Shown here in pieces: positions 28,624 to 36,824 of a DNA stretch of 64,000 nucleotides (position 1 is the first letter of the stretch; the number at the start of each line of letters is the position of its first letter). Both the position numbers and the translations under genes were made by a program. Under the pieces are notes generated by a model. That model was not told the origin of the DNA and searched no databases. It saw nothing but the letters and a program-made list of their open reading frames with translations. The stretch is from Pseudomonas azotoformans. Its GTDB lineage: Bacteria > Pseudomonadota > Gammaproteobacteria > Pseudomonadales > Pseudomonadaceae. The DNA lies in the NCBI RefSeq assembly GCF_001579805.1, contig NZ_CP014546.1:4588001-4652000 (forward strand). The letters are read 5' to 3'.

Positions 28624-29875
28624 TCAATCCCAGCTCAGCGCACCGCCAGTCTGGTACTCGATCACACGGGTTTCGAAGAAGTTTTTCTCTTTCTTCAAGT
28701 CCATGATCTCGCTCATCCACGGGAACGGGTTAGTCGTCCCTGGATACTCTTCCTTCAAGCCAATCTGCGACAGACGACGGTTAGCGATGAACTTGAGGTA
28801 GTCCTCCATCATCGCCGCATTCATGCCCAGCACGCCGCGCGGCATGGTATCGCGCGCATATTCGATCTCCAGCTGCGTCCCTTGCAGGATCATCTGGGTC
28901 GCTTCTTCCTTCATCTCGGCATCCCACAAATGCGGGTTTTCGATTTTGATCTGGTTGATCACATCGATACCGAAGTTCAGGTGCATCGACTCGTCACGCA
29001 GGATGTACTGGAACTGCTCGGCCACGCCGGTCATTTTGTTGCGACGGCCCATGGACAGGATCTGGGTGAAGCCGCAGTAGAAGAAGATGCCTTCCAGCAC
29101 GCAGTAGTAGGCGACCAGGTTGCGCAGCAGCTCTTTGTCGGTCTCGACGGTGCCGGTTTCGAACTTCGGATCGGAGATCGAACGGGTGTACTTCAGGCCC
29201 CAGGCGGCTTTTTTCGCGACCGATGGGATCTCGTGGTACATGTTGAAGATCTCGCCTTCATCCATGGCCAACGATTCGATGCAGTACTGGTAGGCGTGGG
29301 TGTGGATCGCCTCTTCGAAGGCCTGGCGCAGGATGTACTGGCGGCACTCCGGGTTGGTGATCAGGCGGTACACGGCCAGCACCAGGTTGTTGGCGACCAG
29401 GGAGTCGGCGGTGGAGAAAAAGCCCAGGTTGCGCATGACGATACGACGCTCGTCGTCGGTCAGGCCTTCGGGGTTTTTCCACAAGGCGATGTCGGCGGTC
29501 ATGTTGACCTCTTGCGGCATCCAGTGGTTGGCGCAGCCGTCGAGGTACTTCTGCCAGGGCCCAGTCGTACTTGAACGGCACGAGTTGGTTGAGGTCGGCA
29601 CGGCAGTTGATCATGCGTTTTTCGTCAACGGCGACGCGGGCGGCGGAACCTTCCAGCTCAGCGAGGCCTTCGGCGACGTCGAGTTTGTCGAGGGCGGCCT
29701 TGGCGCGGATGATCGCGGCGGAGTCGTTGGCGGTCACGTTACGGGCTTCCAGCGCTGCGGCGGCGCCGGCACCGTCGAGGCGGTCCATGTTGGCTTCGCT
29801 GGCGTGGCCGGCGTTGGCGCCCTTGATCACCGCTGCACCGGTGTCTTCGTTGTCGACTTCATCCCAACTCAGCAT
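28624..29875 (-). pseudogene. nrdB: Ribonucleotide reductase class Ia beta subunit NrdB, +1 frameshift as read
   Basis: NrdB carries the di-iron tyrosyl-radical cofactor for reduction of ribonucleotides. The reading frame breaks after FKYDWA: removing one base from GGGCCC at 29557-29562 restores [18 protein letters not shown] and a 416-residue protein of normal length. Both halves are conserved, including [13 protein letters not shown], and the radical-Tyr and iron-ligand regions. The start at 29875 (MLSWDEVDNED) has AAGGAG upstream. Because class Ia reductase is central for aerobic growth, a sequence error is much more likely than a real pseudogene. nrdA is not adjacent: the next gene upstream is the divergent fae-like operon. 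Confidence 0.93.
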
Positions 29876-29973
29876 GGAAATGCTCCTTCCTGGTATTCGA
29901 AAAATAAGTGTTTTTGCAGGCTTCAAGGCATTGAAATACTGCGCATAGTGTGGTCGGTAAATACCGATACTGC

Positions 29974-30020
29974 ACACTATGTAGTGGTCTGTTTTGTTTG
30001 TGGGCACACTATATGGTGTG
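29974..30020. promoter_or_regulatory. Two NrdR-like boxes upstream of nrdB
   Basis: ACACTATGTAGTGGT (29974-29988) and CACACTATATGGTGTG (30005-30020) match the NrdR box consensus (ACACTATATAGTGT-type) and are centred about 31 bp apart, three helical turns, as in known tandem NrdR sites. They lie 100-145 bp before the nrdB start within the 301-bp nrdB/fae gap (29876-30176), which holds no gene. NrdR is the dATP/ATP-sensing repressor of ribonucleotide reductases. CATAGTGTG (29944) and CACACTATG (29973) also form an inverted repeat that could fold around box 1. Confidence 0.8.
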
Positions 30021-30176
30021 TGGCAACGATGGTCAACGCACAAGACGACCGCCATCGTCGCAGGGGGTATGAGCAAAACTCACAGCCCCATGACTTTTAA
30101 TGGTTACGGCCGCTTTCCTACCCAGTGCTAAAAATTCGCCAACCAGCTCCCCATAACAACAACGAGCGTTTGCGCA

Positions 30177-30689
30177 ATGAAAACACTGGATCTCTACATC
30201 GGCGAAGGTTTCGAAGGCCCGGGCGTCAACGCGGCCCACATCAACATCCTGATCGGCCCACGCAACGGCCCGGCGGGCCAGGCGTTCGCCAACAGCCTTG
30301 CGTCGCCAAGCCAGGGCCATTGCCCGTTCATGGTGATTGCCCAACCGAATATCCCGGTCAAGCCCATGACCCTGTACGTCAACAAGGCTGAAATCAGCAG
30401 CGATTTGCACGGCAACGCCACCTGGGGCGCGTCCCAGGCCGGTATCGCCAAGGCGGTGCTGGAAGCCCTGCTCGACGGCACCTTGCCGCCGGAAGCCGAA
30501 GACGAGTGGGCCATCGTCACCGCGAACTGGGTCAACCCAGGCTGCGATGACCTGGATGCCGTCTACCTGAACAACTACAACGCCTGCCGCACCGCGATCC
30601 GCGCCGCCCTGACCGGCACGCCGTTCACCGCGCAATTGGCCGACGTGGTCAACCACATCAGCAACCCTTTCTACACGCCAAAGGCCTGA
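30177..30689 (+). CDS. Formaldehyde-activating enzyme (Fae) homolog
   Basis: A 170-residue protein of the Fae family, close to the usual length. In methylotrophs and archaea Fae condenses formaldehyde with tetrahydromethanopterin. The active-site region is conserved: GEGFEGPG, then AAHINILIGPRNGPAGQAF with the predicted catalytic His21, followed by IAQPNIPVKPMTLYVNKAEI. No other tetrahydromethanopterin gene is in the window, and pseudomonads are not known for that cofactor, so the substrate or carrier may differ. It is first in an operon with an aldo/keto reductase (10 bp later), an aldehyde dehydrogenase and an MFS transporter, suggesting a pathway producing reactive aldehydes. Family assignment is good; function is inference. 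Confidence 0.85.
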   Translation: MKTLDLYIGEGFEGPGVNAAHINILIGPRNGPAGQAFANSLASPSQGHCPFMVIAQPNIPVKPMTLYVNKAEISSDLHGNATWGASQAGIAKAVLEALLDGTLPPEAEDEWAIVTANWVNPGCDDLDAVYLNNYNACRTAIRAALTGTPFTAQLADVVNHISNPFYTPKA

Positions 30690-30699
30690 GGAGATTCCC

Positions 30700-31734
30700 A
30701 TGCAATACACTCGATTGGGCAACTCTGGCCTGCAAGTCTCGCGCCTGTGCCTGGGCACTATGAACATGGGCACCCCGGACTGGAAACCGTGGATCTTCGA
30801 TGAAAAGCAAAGCGAGCCCATCGTCGCCCACGCCCTGGCCAACGGCGTCAACTTCATCGACCTGGCCGACTTCTATTCCGCTGGCGTCGGCGAAGAAGTG
30901 GTGGGGCGCATCCTCAAGCGCGTGGCGCGGCGTGACGAGATCGTGGTCACCACCAAGGTCGGCTACGGCACCCGCAGCGGCATCAACGCCAGCGGCCATT
31001 CACGCAAGCACATCATGGACAGCATCGACGCGTCCCTGAGTCGCTTAGGCATGGATTACGTCGACGTGTTCATGCTGCATTACTTCGACGTGAACACTCC
31101 GGTCGAAGAAACCATGAACGCATTGAACGACATCGTGCGTTCCGGCAAGGCGCGTTACATCGGCGTGTCGACCATGCTCACCGGCCAGTTGGCCAAGATC
31201 CTCATGGCTTGCGAGCGCAACGGTTGGGTCAAGCCGATCAACATGCAGCTGCAACTGAACTGCGCCTACCGCGAGGAAGAACGCGAAATGATCCCGTTCT
31301 GCCGCGACCAGGGCCTGGGCGTCTCGGTGTTCAGCCCGCTGGCCCGTGGCTTGCTCACCGGCGAAGTGCAGTCGACCCGCAACCAGACCGACTTCTTCAC
31401 CCAGCAGATGTACAGCGACCAGGCGTCGTTTGACATCGCCCACTCGGTGCAACGTGTGGCCCGCGCCCGTGGCGTGTCCAACGCGCAGATCGCCCAGGCC
31501 TGGGTCGCCAACCACCCCGGCGTCGACGTGATGCTGGTGGGCGCCGACACCACCGAACAATTCGATAGCGCACTGGCCGCCTTGGACACCCCATTGGATG
31601 CCGAGGAACTCCACGAACTGGAGCGCAACTACACCCCGTGCGATGTGATCAACGACTACACCGCCGGCAAGCGCATCCTGCGTGCGGCCCGTCCGGGCCT
31701 GGACCGTTTCAACCTGATCGAGGCCGTGGCATGA
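30700..31734 (+). CDS. Aldo/keto reductase
   Basis: A 344-residue TIM-barrel NAD(P)H-dependent reductase. The catalytic tetrad is complete: Asp54, Tyr59 (NFIDLADFYSAG), Lys86 (VTTKVGYG) and His127 (VFMLHYFD). The cofactor-binding loop includes FSPLARGLLTGE and the C-terminal NAQIAQAWV. It resembles the glyceraldehyde-3-phosphate/sugar aldehyde reductase branch. Its stop overlaps the start of the aldehyde dehydrogenase in ATGA, so the two are coupled and may act on the same or successive carbonyl intermediates. Confidence 0.93.
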   Translation: MQYTRLGNSGLQVSRLCLGTMNMGTPDWKPWIFDEKQSEPIVAHALANGVNFIDLADFYSAGVGEEVVGRILKRVARRDEIVVTTKVGYGTRSGINASGHSRKHIMDSIDASLSRLGMDYVDVFMLHYFDVNTPVEETMNALNDIVRSGKARYIGVSTMLTGQLAKILMACERNGWVKPINMQLQLNCAYREEEREMIPFCRDQGLGVSVFSPLARGLLTGEVQSTRNQTDFFTQQMYSDQASFDIAHSVQRVARARGVSNAQIAQAWVANHPGVDVMLVGADTTEQFDSALAALDTPLDAEELHELERNYTPCDVINDYTAGKRILRAARPGLDRFNLIEAVA

Positions 31735-33164
31735 ACCCGCTGATCCGCAAGGGCAACTACATCGATGGCCAATGGTCCAGCGGTGGGCCGACCTACCCGG
31801 TGCTCAACCCGGCCAATGGCGCGCTGATTACTGATGTACAGCGCGCCGCCGCCGAAGAAACCAATCTGGCCATCGACGCCGCCCACCGCGCCTTGCCGGC
31901 CTGGCGCAAGCTCACCGCCAAGGAACGCAGCCAGCGCCTCAAGCGCTGGAGCGAGCTGATGCTGAGCAATCAGAAGGACCTGGCGCAACTGCTCAGCCTG
32001 GAGCAGGGCAAGCCCCTGGCTGAAGCCATGGGCGAAGTGGTCTACGCCGCGAGCTTTCTGGAATGGTTTGGTGAAGAAGCCAAGCGCGCCTATGGCGACG
32101 TGATCCCGAGCCACAAGGCGGATGCGCGGATCATCGTGGTCAAGGAAGCCATCGGTGTGGTCGCGGCGATCACACCGTGGAACTTCCCCCTGGCCATGGT
32201 CACCCGCAAGGTCGGCCCGGCGCTGGCGGCGGGGTGCACGATGATCCTCAAACCTTCGGAAGAAACCCCGCTGTCGGCGTTTGCCCTGGCGGTGCTGGCC
32301 GAGCAGGCGGGGATTCCGGCGGGGGTGTTCAACATTGTCTCCGGCGATGCCGTGGCGATTGGCGGTGCACTGCAAGCCTCCAGTGTGGTGCGCAAGCTGT
32401 CGTTCACCGGCTCGACCCGCACCGGCAAGCTGCTGATGCGCCAGGCGGCGGACACCCTGAAAAAGGTCTCTCTGGAACTGGGCGGCAACGCGCCGTTCAT
32501 TGTGTTCGACGACGCCGACCTGGACGCCGCCGTCAAAGGCGCCATGGCCTCCAAGTTCCGCAACACCGGGCAGACCTGCGTGTGCGTCAACCGCTTCTTC
32601 ATCCAGGACGGCGTGTACGACGCCTTCGCCCGCAAACTGGCCGAAGCCGTGAGCGCCATGCGCGTTGGCAGTGCCTTGGACGGCGAAACGGAGCAGGGCC
32701 CGCTGATCAACGCCGCTGCGTTGGCCAAGGTCGAAGCCCATGTCGGTGATGCCCTGGAGAAGGGCGCCACGCTGTTGTGCGGCGGCCGTCGCCATGCACT
32801 GGGCGGCACCTTCTTTGAACCGACTATCCTCACCGAAGCCCACGGCGACATGCTGATCGCCCAGGAAGAAACCTTCGGACCGGTGGCCGCGTGTTTCCGC
32901 TTCAAGGACGAAGCCGAAGTGCTGCAACGCGCCAATGACACGCCGTTCGGCTTGTCCGCCTACTTCTACAGCCGCGACATCGGCCGCGTGTGGCGCATGG
33001 CCGAAGGCCTGGAAGCCGGCATGGTGGGGATCAACGAAGGGATCATCTCTACCGAAGTCGCGCCGTTTGGCGGCATCAAGGAATCGGGCCTGGGCCGTGA
33101 AGGTTCCAAGTACGGGCTGGAGGATTACCTGGAAATCAAATACCTGTTGATGGGGGGACTCTAA
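31731..33164 (+). CDS. NAD(P)-dependent aldehyde dehydrogenase (semialdehyde dehydrogenase-like)
   Basis: A 477-residue ALDH with all catalytic residues: Asn151 (TPWNFPLAM), Glu249 (LELGGNAPF) and the nucleophile Cys283 (FRNTGQTCVCVNR). The overall pattern is closest to succinate-semialdehyde and lactaldehyde dehydrogenases (GabD/AldA class). It oxidises an aldehyde to an acid and would pair with the preceding reductase and the Fae homolog in aldehyde metabolism. Start overlaps the preceding stop by 4 bp. A GC-rich hairpin (33178-33199) follows the stop. Confidence 0.94.
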   Translation: MNPLIRKGNYIDGQWSSGGPTYPVLNPANGALITDVQRAAAEETNLAIDAAHRALPAWRKLTAKERSQRLKRWSELMLSNQKDLAQLLSLEQGKPLAEAMGEVVYAASFLEWFGEEAKRAYGDVIPSHKADARIIVVKEAIGVVAAITPWNFPLAMVTRKVGPALAAGCTMILKPSEETPLSAFALAVLAEQAGIPAGVFNIVSGDAVAIGGALQASSVVRKLSFTGSTRTGKLLMRQAADTLKKVSLELGGNAPFIVFDDADLDAAVKGAMASKFRNTGQTCVCVNRFFIQDGVYDAFARKLAEAVSAMRVGSALDGETEQGPLINAAALAKVEAHVGDALEKGATLLCGGRRHALGGTFFEPTILTEAHGDMLIAQEETFGPVAACFRFKDEAEVLQRANDTPFGLSAYFYSRDIGRVWRMAEGLEAGMVGINEGIISTEVAPFGGIKESGLGREGSKYGLEDYLEIKYLLMGGL

Positions 33165-33177
33165 CCCCAGCTGCAAA

Positions 33178-33199
33178 CCGGTGCCTGCGAGGGCACCGG
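33178..33199 (+). other. Intra-operon hairpin between aldh and MFS genes
   Basis: CCGGTGCC (33178-33185) pairs with GGCACCGG (33192-33199) around TGCGAG, followed by CTGTTACTCC rather than a T-run. It could attenuate expression of the transporter or stabilise the upstream message; it is not a convincing terminator. Confidence 0.5.
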
Positions 33200-33237
33200 C
33201 TGTTACTCCGTCAAGAACAACAATATGGAGAACACCC

Positions 33238-34615
33238 ATGACCGCTCAATCCATAAAAATCGACGACCTGCCGATCGGCCGCTTTCACCTGAAAATCGCC
33301 GGCCTGACGTTCGGCGCGCATTTCACCGACGGCTACATCCTCGGCCTGATCGGTATCGCCTTCACCCTGCTCAGTCCACAGATGCAACTCGATGCGTTCT
33401 GGCAAGGCTTGATCGGCGCTTCCGCCCTGATCGGGCCTGTTCCTGGGCAGCCTGTTCTTCGGCTGGATCTCCGACACCCTCGGTCGGCAGAAAATCTTCC
33501 TGGTCAGCTTTGTGCTGATCACCGTGGCCTCGGTGATGCAGTTCTATGCCGAGACAGCCATGGGCTTGTTGCTGTGCCGCATCCTGATCGGCATTGGTCT
33601 GGGCGGTGATTTCAGTGTGGGCCACGCCATGCTCGCGGAGTTTTCGCCGAAGAAACATCGCGGCGTGTTGCTCGGCTCGTTCAGCGTGATCTGGACCTTC
33701 GGTTATGTGGCGGCGACCTTTGTCGGCACTGCGATGCTCAGCCTGGGCGACGACGCCTGGCGCTGGATGCTGGCGTCGTCGGCAATTCCCGCCGGCTTGA
33801 TCCTGATTGCGCGTATCGGCACGCCCGAGTCGCCCCGCTGGCTGGTCAACCGTGGGCGCATTGCCGAAGCCCGCGCCATCGTCAAAAAACACCTGGGCGA
33901 GCATGTGGTGCTGGACGAAGAACCGTCCGCGCAAACCCGATCCGGCTATGGCGTGCTGTTCAGCCGTGAGTACCGCAAGCGCACCGCGTTCAACTGCCTG
34001 TTCTTTGTGTGCATCGTGATGCCGTACTTTGCGATCTACACCTTTTTGCCGTCGATCCTGCAAAAGATGGGCTTGTCCCAGGGCTTTGGCACCGAGCTGC
34101 TGCTTAATCTTCTGCTGATTATCGGTGCGTTGATCGGCATCTGGTGCACGGTGAAGTTTTCGCGCCGGGGCTTCTTGATCAACTCGTTCATCATCCTGGC
34201 CGCCGCGTTGTTCTTGCTTGCGGTGTTGCCGGGCAGCCTGGCGTGGTTGATGGTGCTGACCTTCGGCGTGTTCACGCTGGTGCTGTCGGCGGTGAGTAAC
34301 CTGGTCGGCGTGTTCCCGGCGGAAAGTTTCCCCACCGAAGTGCGCGCCAGCGGTATTGGCCTGGCTACGGCTGTGAGCCGTTTGGGCTCGGCCATCAGCA
34401 CCTTCCTGTTGCCGGTCAGCGTGGCTGGGATCGGCTTGAGCCCGACCATGGGCATTCTTGCGGCGATCCTGGTGTTTGGCGCGATCATCTCCTGGGCCTG
34501 GGCCCCGGAAACCAAGGCGTTGACCTTGAGCCAGGCGTGCAAGGCCGAGGCCCCGCCGGTGTCAGGGGTTGCTGACCTGGCCCAGCCACTGCGTAAACAA
34601 CCGCACCTTGGATAA
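33238..34615 (+). pseudogene. MFS metabolite transporter with a +1 frameshift
   Basis: The frame breaks after GASALIG; removing one G from GGG at 33433-33435 restores IGLFLGSLFFGWISDTLGRQ, the MFS motif-A region, and a 458-residue protein. The rest is intact, with about 12 helices, a second motif LCRILIGIGLGGDFSVG and PESPRWLVNRGR, typical of the sugar-porter/metabolite-proton-symporter branch that imports organic acids or sugars. The start at 33238 has GGAG upstream. As the last gene of the fae-like operon it is a candidate importer for the pathway substrate. It overlaps the convergent LysR gene by 54 bp. A sequence error is the likeliest cause of the frameshift. Confidence 0.88.
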
Positions 34616-35437
34616 ACCCTGTTTGTCCGTCGCCACATCCAGCCAATAGCCATAAGGACCGATCACTTCCACGGGGGTGATCGGCAACAGGCTGCCGTTG
34701 GCCAACTCACGTTCGATCATCTGCCGGTCGATCACCGCCAAGCCACCGCCTGCCAGGGCGGTGTGGATCACCTGGTCCAGGGTGCTGAATTCCAGGCCCT
34801 GGTCCGCATCAATGTCCTCACGGCCCATGGCCGCCAGCCAGTTCTCCCAGACCTTCAAACGCTTGCCGTCGTGCAGGATATGCAGGAGTGGAAATCGCCG
34901 CAGGTCCGGCGGTTGGCCGTCGCTGAACAACTCCGGACTGGCGACCGCGATATGCCGCTCCATCACCAGCAGCTCACTGCTGCAATGCGTCGCCGGTTCC
35001 AGGCCGAAACGGATCTGGCAGTCGATTTCCGCCAGGCTGTCGTGGGTCGCCTGGTGGGTGACGCTGAGATTGATGTCCGGGTAACGCTCGCAGAAGCGCC
35101 GCAAATGTGCGGACAGCCAACGCGTGGCCCAGGTCGGCGGCGCGACGATGCGCAGGCGCTGGCGCAGGTTGGGCACGCGCACGGCTTGCAGGGCGCGTTC
35201 GATATGGTCGAAGGCGTCGCTCAAGTGCGGGGAGAGGGCAAAACCGGCTTCGGTCAGGGACAAGCCTTGGGGCGTGCGGATAAAGAGGGCAACGCCAAGG
35301 TAGTCCTCCAGTTGCTTGATCTGGCGGCTGACTGCGCCCTGGGTGACGTTGAGGCCTACGGCGGCCTGGCTGAAGCTGCGGTGGCGGGCGACTTCTTCGA
35401 AGACGCGGAGCATGTTGAGAGAGGGGAGGTGGCGCAT
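34562..35437 (-). CDS. LysR-family regulator (GcvA-like)
   Basis: 291 residues. The N-terminal helix-turn-helix is LNMLRVFEEVARHRSFSQAA followed by LNVTQGAVSRQIKQLED, the GcvA/TrpI-like form; the C-terminal effector domain contains RLRIVAPPTWATRWL. The start at 35437 (MRHLPSLN) is the conventional one; an ATG at 35451 is also in frame. It converges on the fae-like operon, overlapping the MFS gene by 54 bp, and is downstream of the barrel protein on the same strand. It may regulate either cluster. Confidence 0.9.
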   Translation of the reverse strand: MRHLPSLNMLRVFEEVARHRSFSQAAVGLNVTQGAVSRQIKQLEDYLGVALFIRTPQGLSLTEAGFALSPHLSDAFDHIERALQAVRVPNLRQRLRIVAPPTWATRWLSAHLRRFCERYPDINLSVTHQATHDSLAEIDCQIRFGLEPATHCSSELLVMERHIAVASPELFSDGQPPDLRRFPLLHILHDGKRLKVWENWLAAMGREDIDADQGLEFSTLDQVIHTALAGGGLAVIDRQMIERELANGSLLPITPVEVIGPYGYWLDVATDKQGLSKVRLFTQWLGQVSNP

Positions 35438-35482
35438 GGTTTGGGTTCCATACATTGTTTTTATAGTGTTGGTGCTTGCCTC

Positions 35483-35547
35483 TTCGCGGGCAAGCCCGCT
35501 CCCACAGGGGAATGCATTCAAACTGTGGGAGCGGGCTTGCCCGCGAA
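35483..35547. repeat. REP doublet (REPIN)
   Basis: Two 25-bp perfectly inverted REP cores (35483-35507 and 35523-35547) face each other across a 15-bp spacer. The core includes CTGTGGGAGCGGGCTTGCCC, the commonest P. fluorescens-group REP. It separates the LysR and barrel-protein genes and may also limit read-through. Confidence 0.88.
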
Positions 35548-35570
35548 AGCGTCAGAACTGACGACGCCTA

Positions 35571-36740
35571 TTAGAAGTAATACCCAATGTTCATGTACAG
35601 CTGATTCTCCCACTGGTTGCTACCCCCAGCCCCCAGGCTCTGGGTGTAGCTGCTGCCACCGATGTACGGGTCATTCTTGCCAATCAACCACTCCGTCGCA
35701 ATCCACAACTTGCTGAACGAAAACGACGTACCGAGGATCACCCGCTGCGAGGTCTTGAACTCATCGGCGGACTTATCGAAGGCGCTGTAGTTGGCATACA
35801 GCTTCACACCGCTAACCTGATCCCACAGGTACTTGCCGCCCACGTCATAACTCAGGTCTGCCACATACAGGTTGCCGCGGCTGGCGACGTTGAAGGTGCC
35901 GTCATAACCGCCCAGGGTCACCACTTCGTCGGTGCCGGCGTTGCGCGGCGACATCTGTTGGCGCGCCGCCTGCAATTGCAGGCCCCACGGGCCGTTTTTG
36001 CCCAGGTAGTGGATGGCTACGGCGTTGCGTCGACCATCGTTGCCGGTGTCTTTGTTTTCCAGGGTGGAGGTGAGGCCGGACAGGCCGACTTCGGATTTCC
36101 AGTCGCCCAGGTCCAGGGCCTTGGCCACGCGCAGCACCACCGTGTTGCGTTCCTGGTTGTCGCTGCCGTCGGCCACGTAACTGTCGGCGCCGGACACCAC
36201 GCTGGAATAGGTCACGCCCTTGCTGGTGCCCTTGCCTTGCCACGCCGGGCGCAGGTAGTAGCCGGCCTGGATGTTCCAGTCGCCGGTCTGCTGCACGTAT
36301 TTGGCGCCGACCTGCTGCACGTCTTCCAGGCCGATCACGTTGCCCAGGGTTTCGTAGAAGGTGCTGCCGAAGTAGGGCTGCAAGCCGAATGGCACGGTGT
36401 TCAGGCCCACTTGCACTTGTTGCTCGGGGTTGAACTTGTAGCCGACCCAGGCGAACTTGGCGAACTGGATGTCGCCGTAGTTCTTGGTGTACTGGTAGGG
36501 GTACGAACGCCCGTAGAAACGGTACTGCGCCTCGCCGATCCAGCTGTCGGAGTTGTACTTGGCGCTTAGGAACACGGTGTCCAGGCCGAACTTCTGGATG
36601 TCGCGGTCCGGGTCGTAGTCCCAGCGCGCGCGGATGGCGCCGCCGAGGTCGAGGTTGTCGGTGACCTGCACGGCCATGGCCGGCGCTGCGAGGGCGCCGA
36701 GCACAGGGATGAGGGTGAAGTAGCGCATCGTTGGTCGCAT
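35571..36740 (-). CDS. Outer-membrane beta-barrel (porin-like) protein
   Basis: 389 residues. The start at 36740 begins a signal peptide (MRPTMRYFTLIPVLGALAAP, cleaved after AMA) with GAGAG upstream; further upstream codons are ignored. The mature protein has alternating strands rich in Tyr and Gly, a periodic barrel pattern and a C-terminal aromatic strand ending in GYYF, the BamA recognition signal. I cannot assign a specific porin family; it is not an obvious OprD. It lies 84 bp downstream of the peptide-type ABC importer, on the same strand, so it may be the outer-membrane entry port for that importer's substrate. Confidence 0.8.
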   Translation of the reverse strand: MRPTMRYFTLIPVLGALAAPAMAVQVTDNLDLGGAIRARWDYDPDRDIQKFGLDTVFLSAKYNSDSWIGEAQYRFYGRSYPYQYTKNYGDIQFAKFAWVGYKFNPEQQVQVGLNTVPFGLQPYFGSTFYETLGNVIGLEDVQQVGAKYVQQTGDWNIQAGYYLRPAWQGKGTSKGVTYSSVVSGADSYVADGSDNQERNTVVLRVAKALDLGDWKSEVGLSGLTSTLENKDTGNDGRRNAVAIHYLGKNGPWGLQLQAARQQMSPRNAGTDEVVTLGGYDGTFNVASRGNLYVADLSYDVGGKYLWDQVSGVKLYANYSAFDKSADEFKTSQRVILGTSFSFSKLWIATEWLIGKNDPYIGGSSYTQSLGAGGSNQWENQLYMNIGYYF

Positions 36741-36824
36741 GGTTTTACTCTCGTTTTTAGTTTTTTTGGGCAACAGCAGCCCGTTGCCGCAGCGAACGCT
36801 GCGACGCAGGGAAAAGGGTTGAAC

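Noticed and set aside
31656..33239. 527-codon open frame antisense to the aldehyde dehydrogenase
   Set aside because: The sense strand has all ALDH catalytic residues; the antisense product has no family features.
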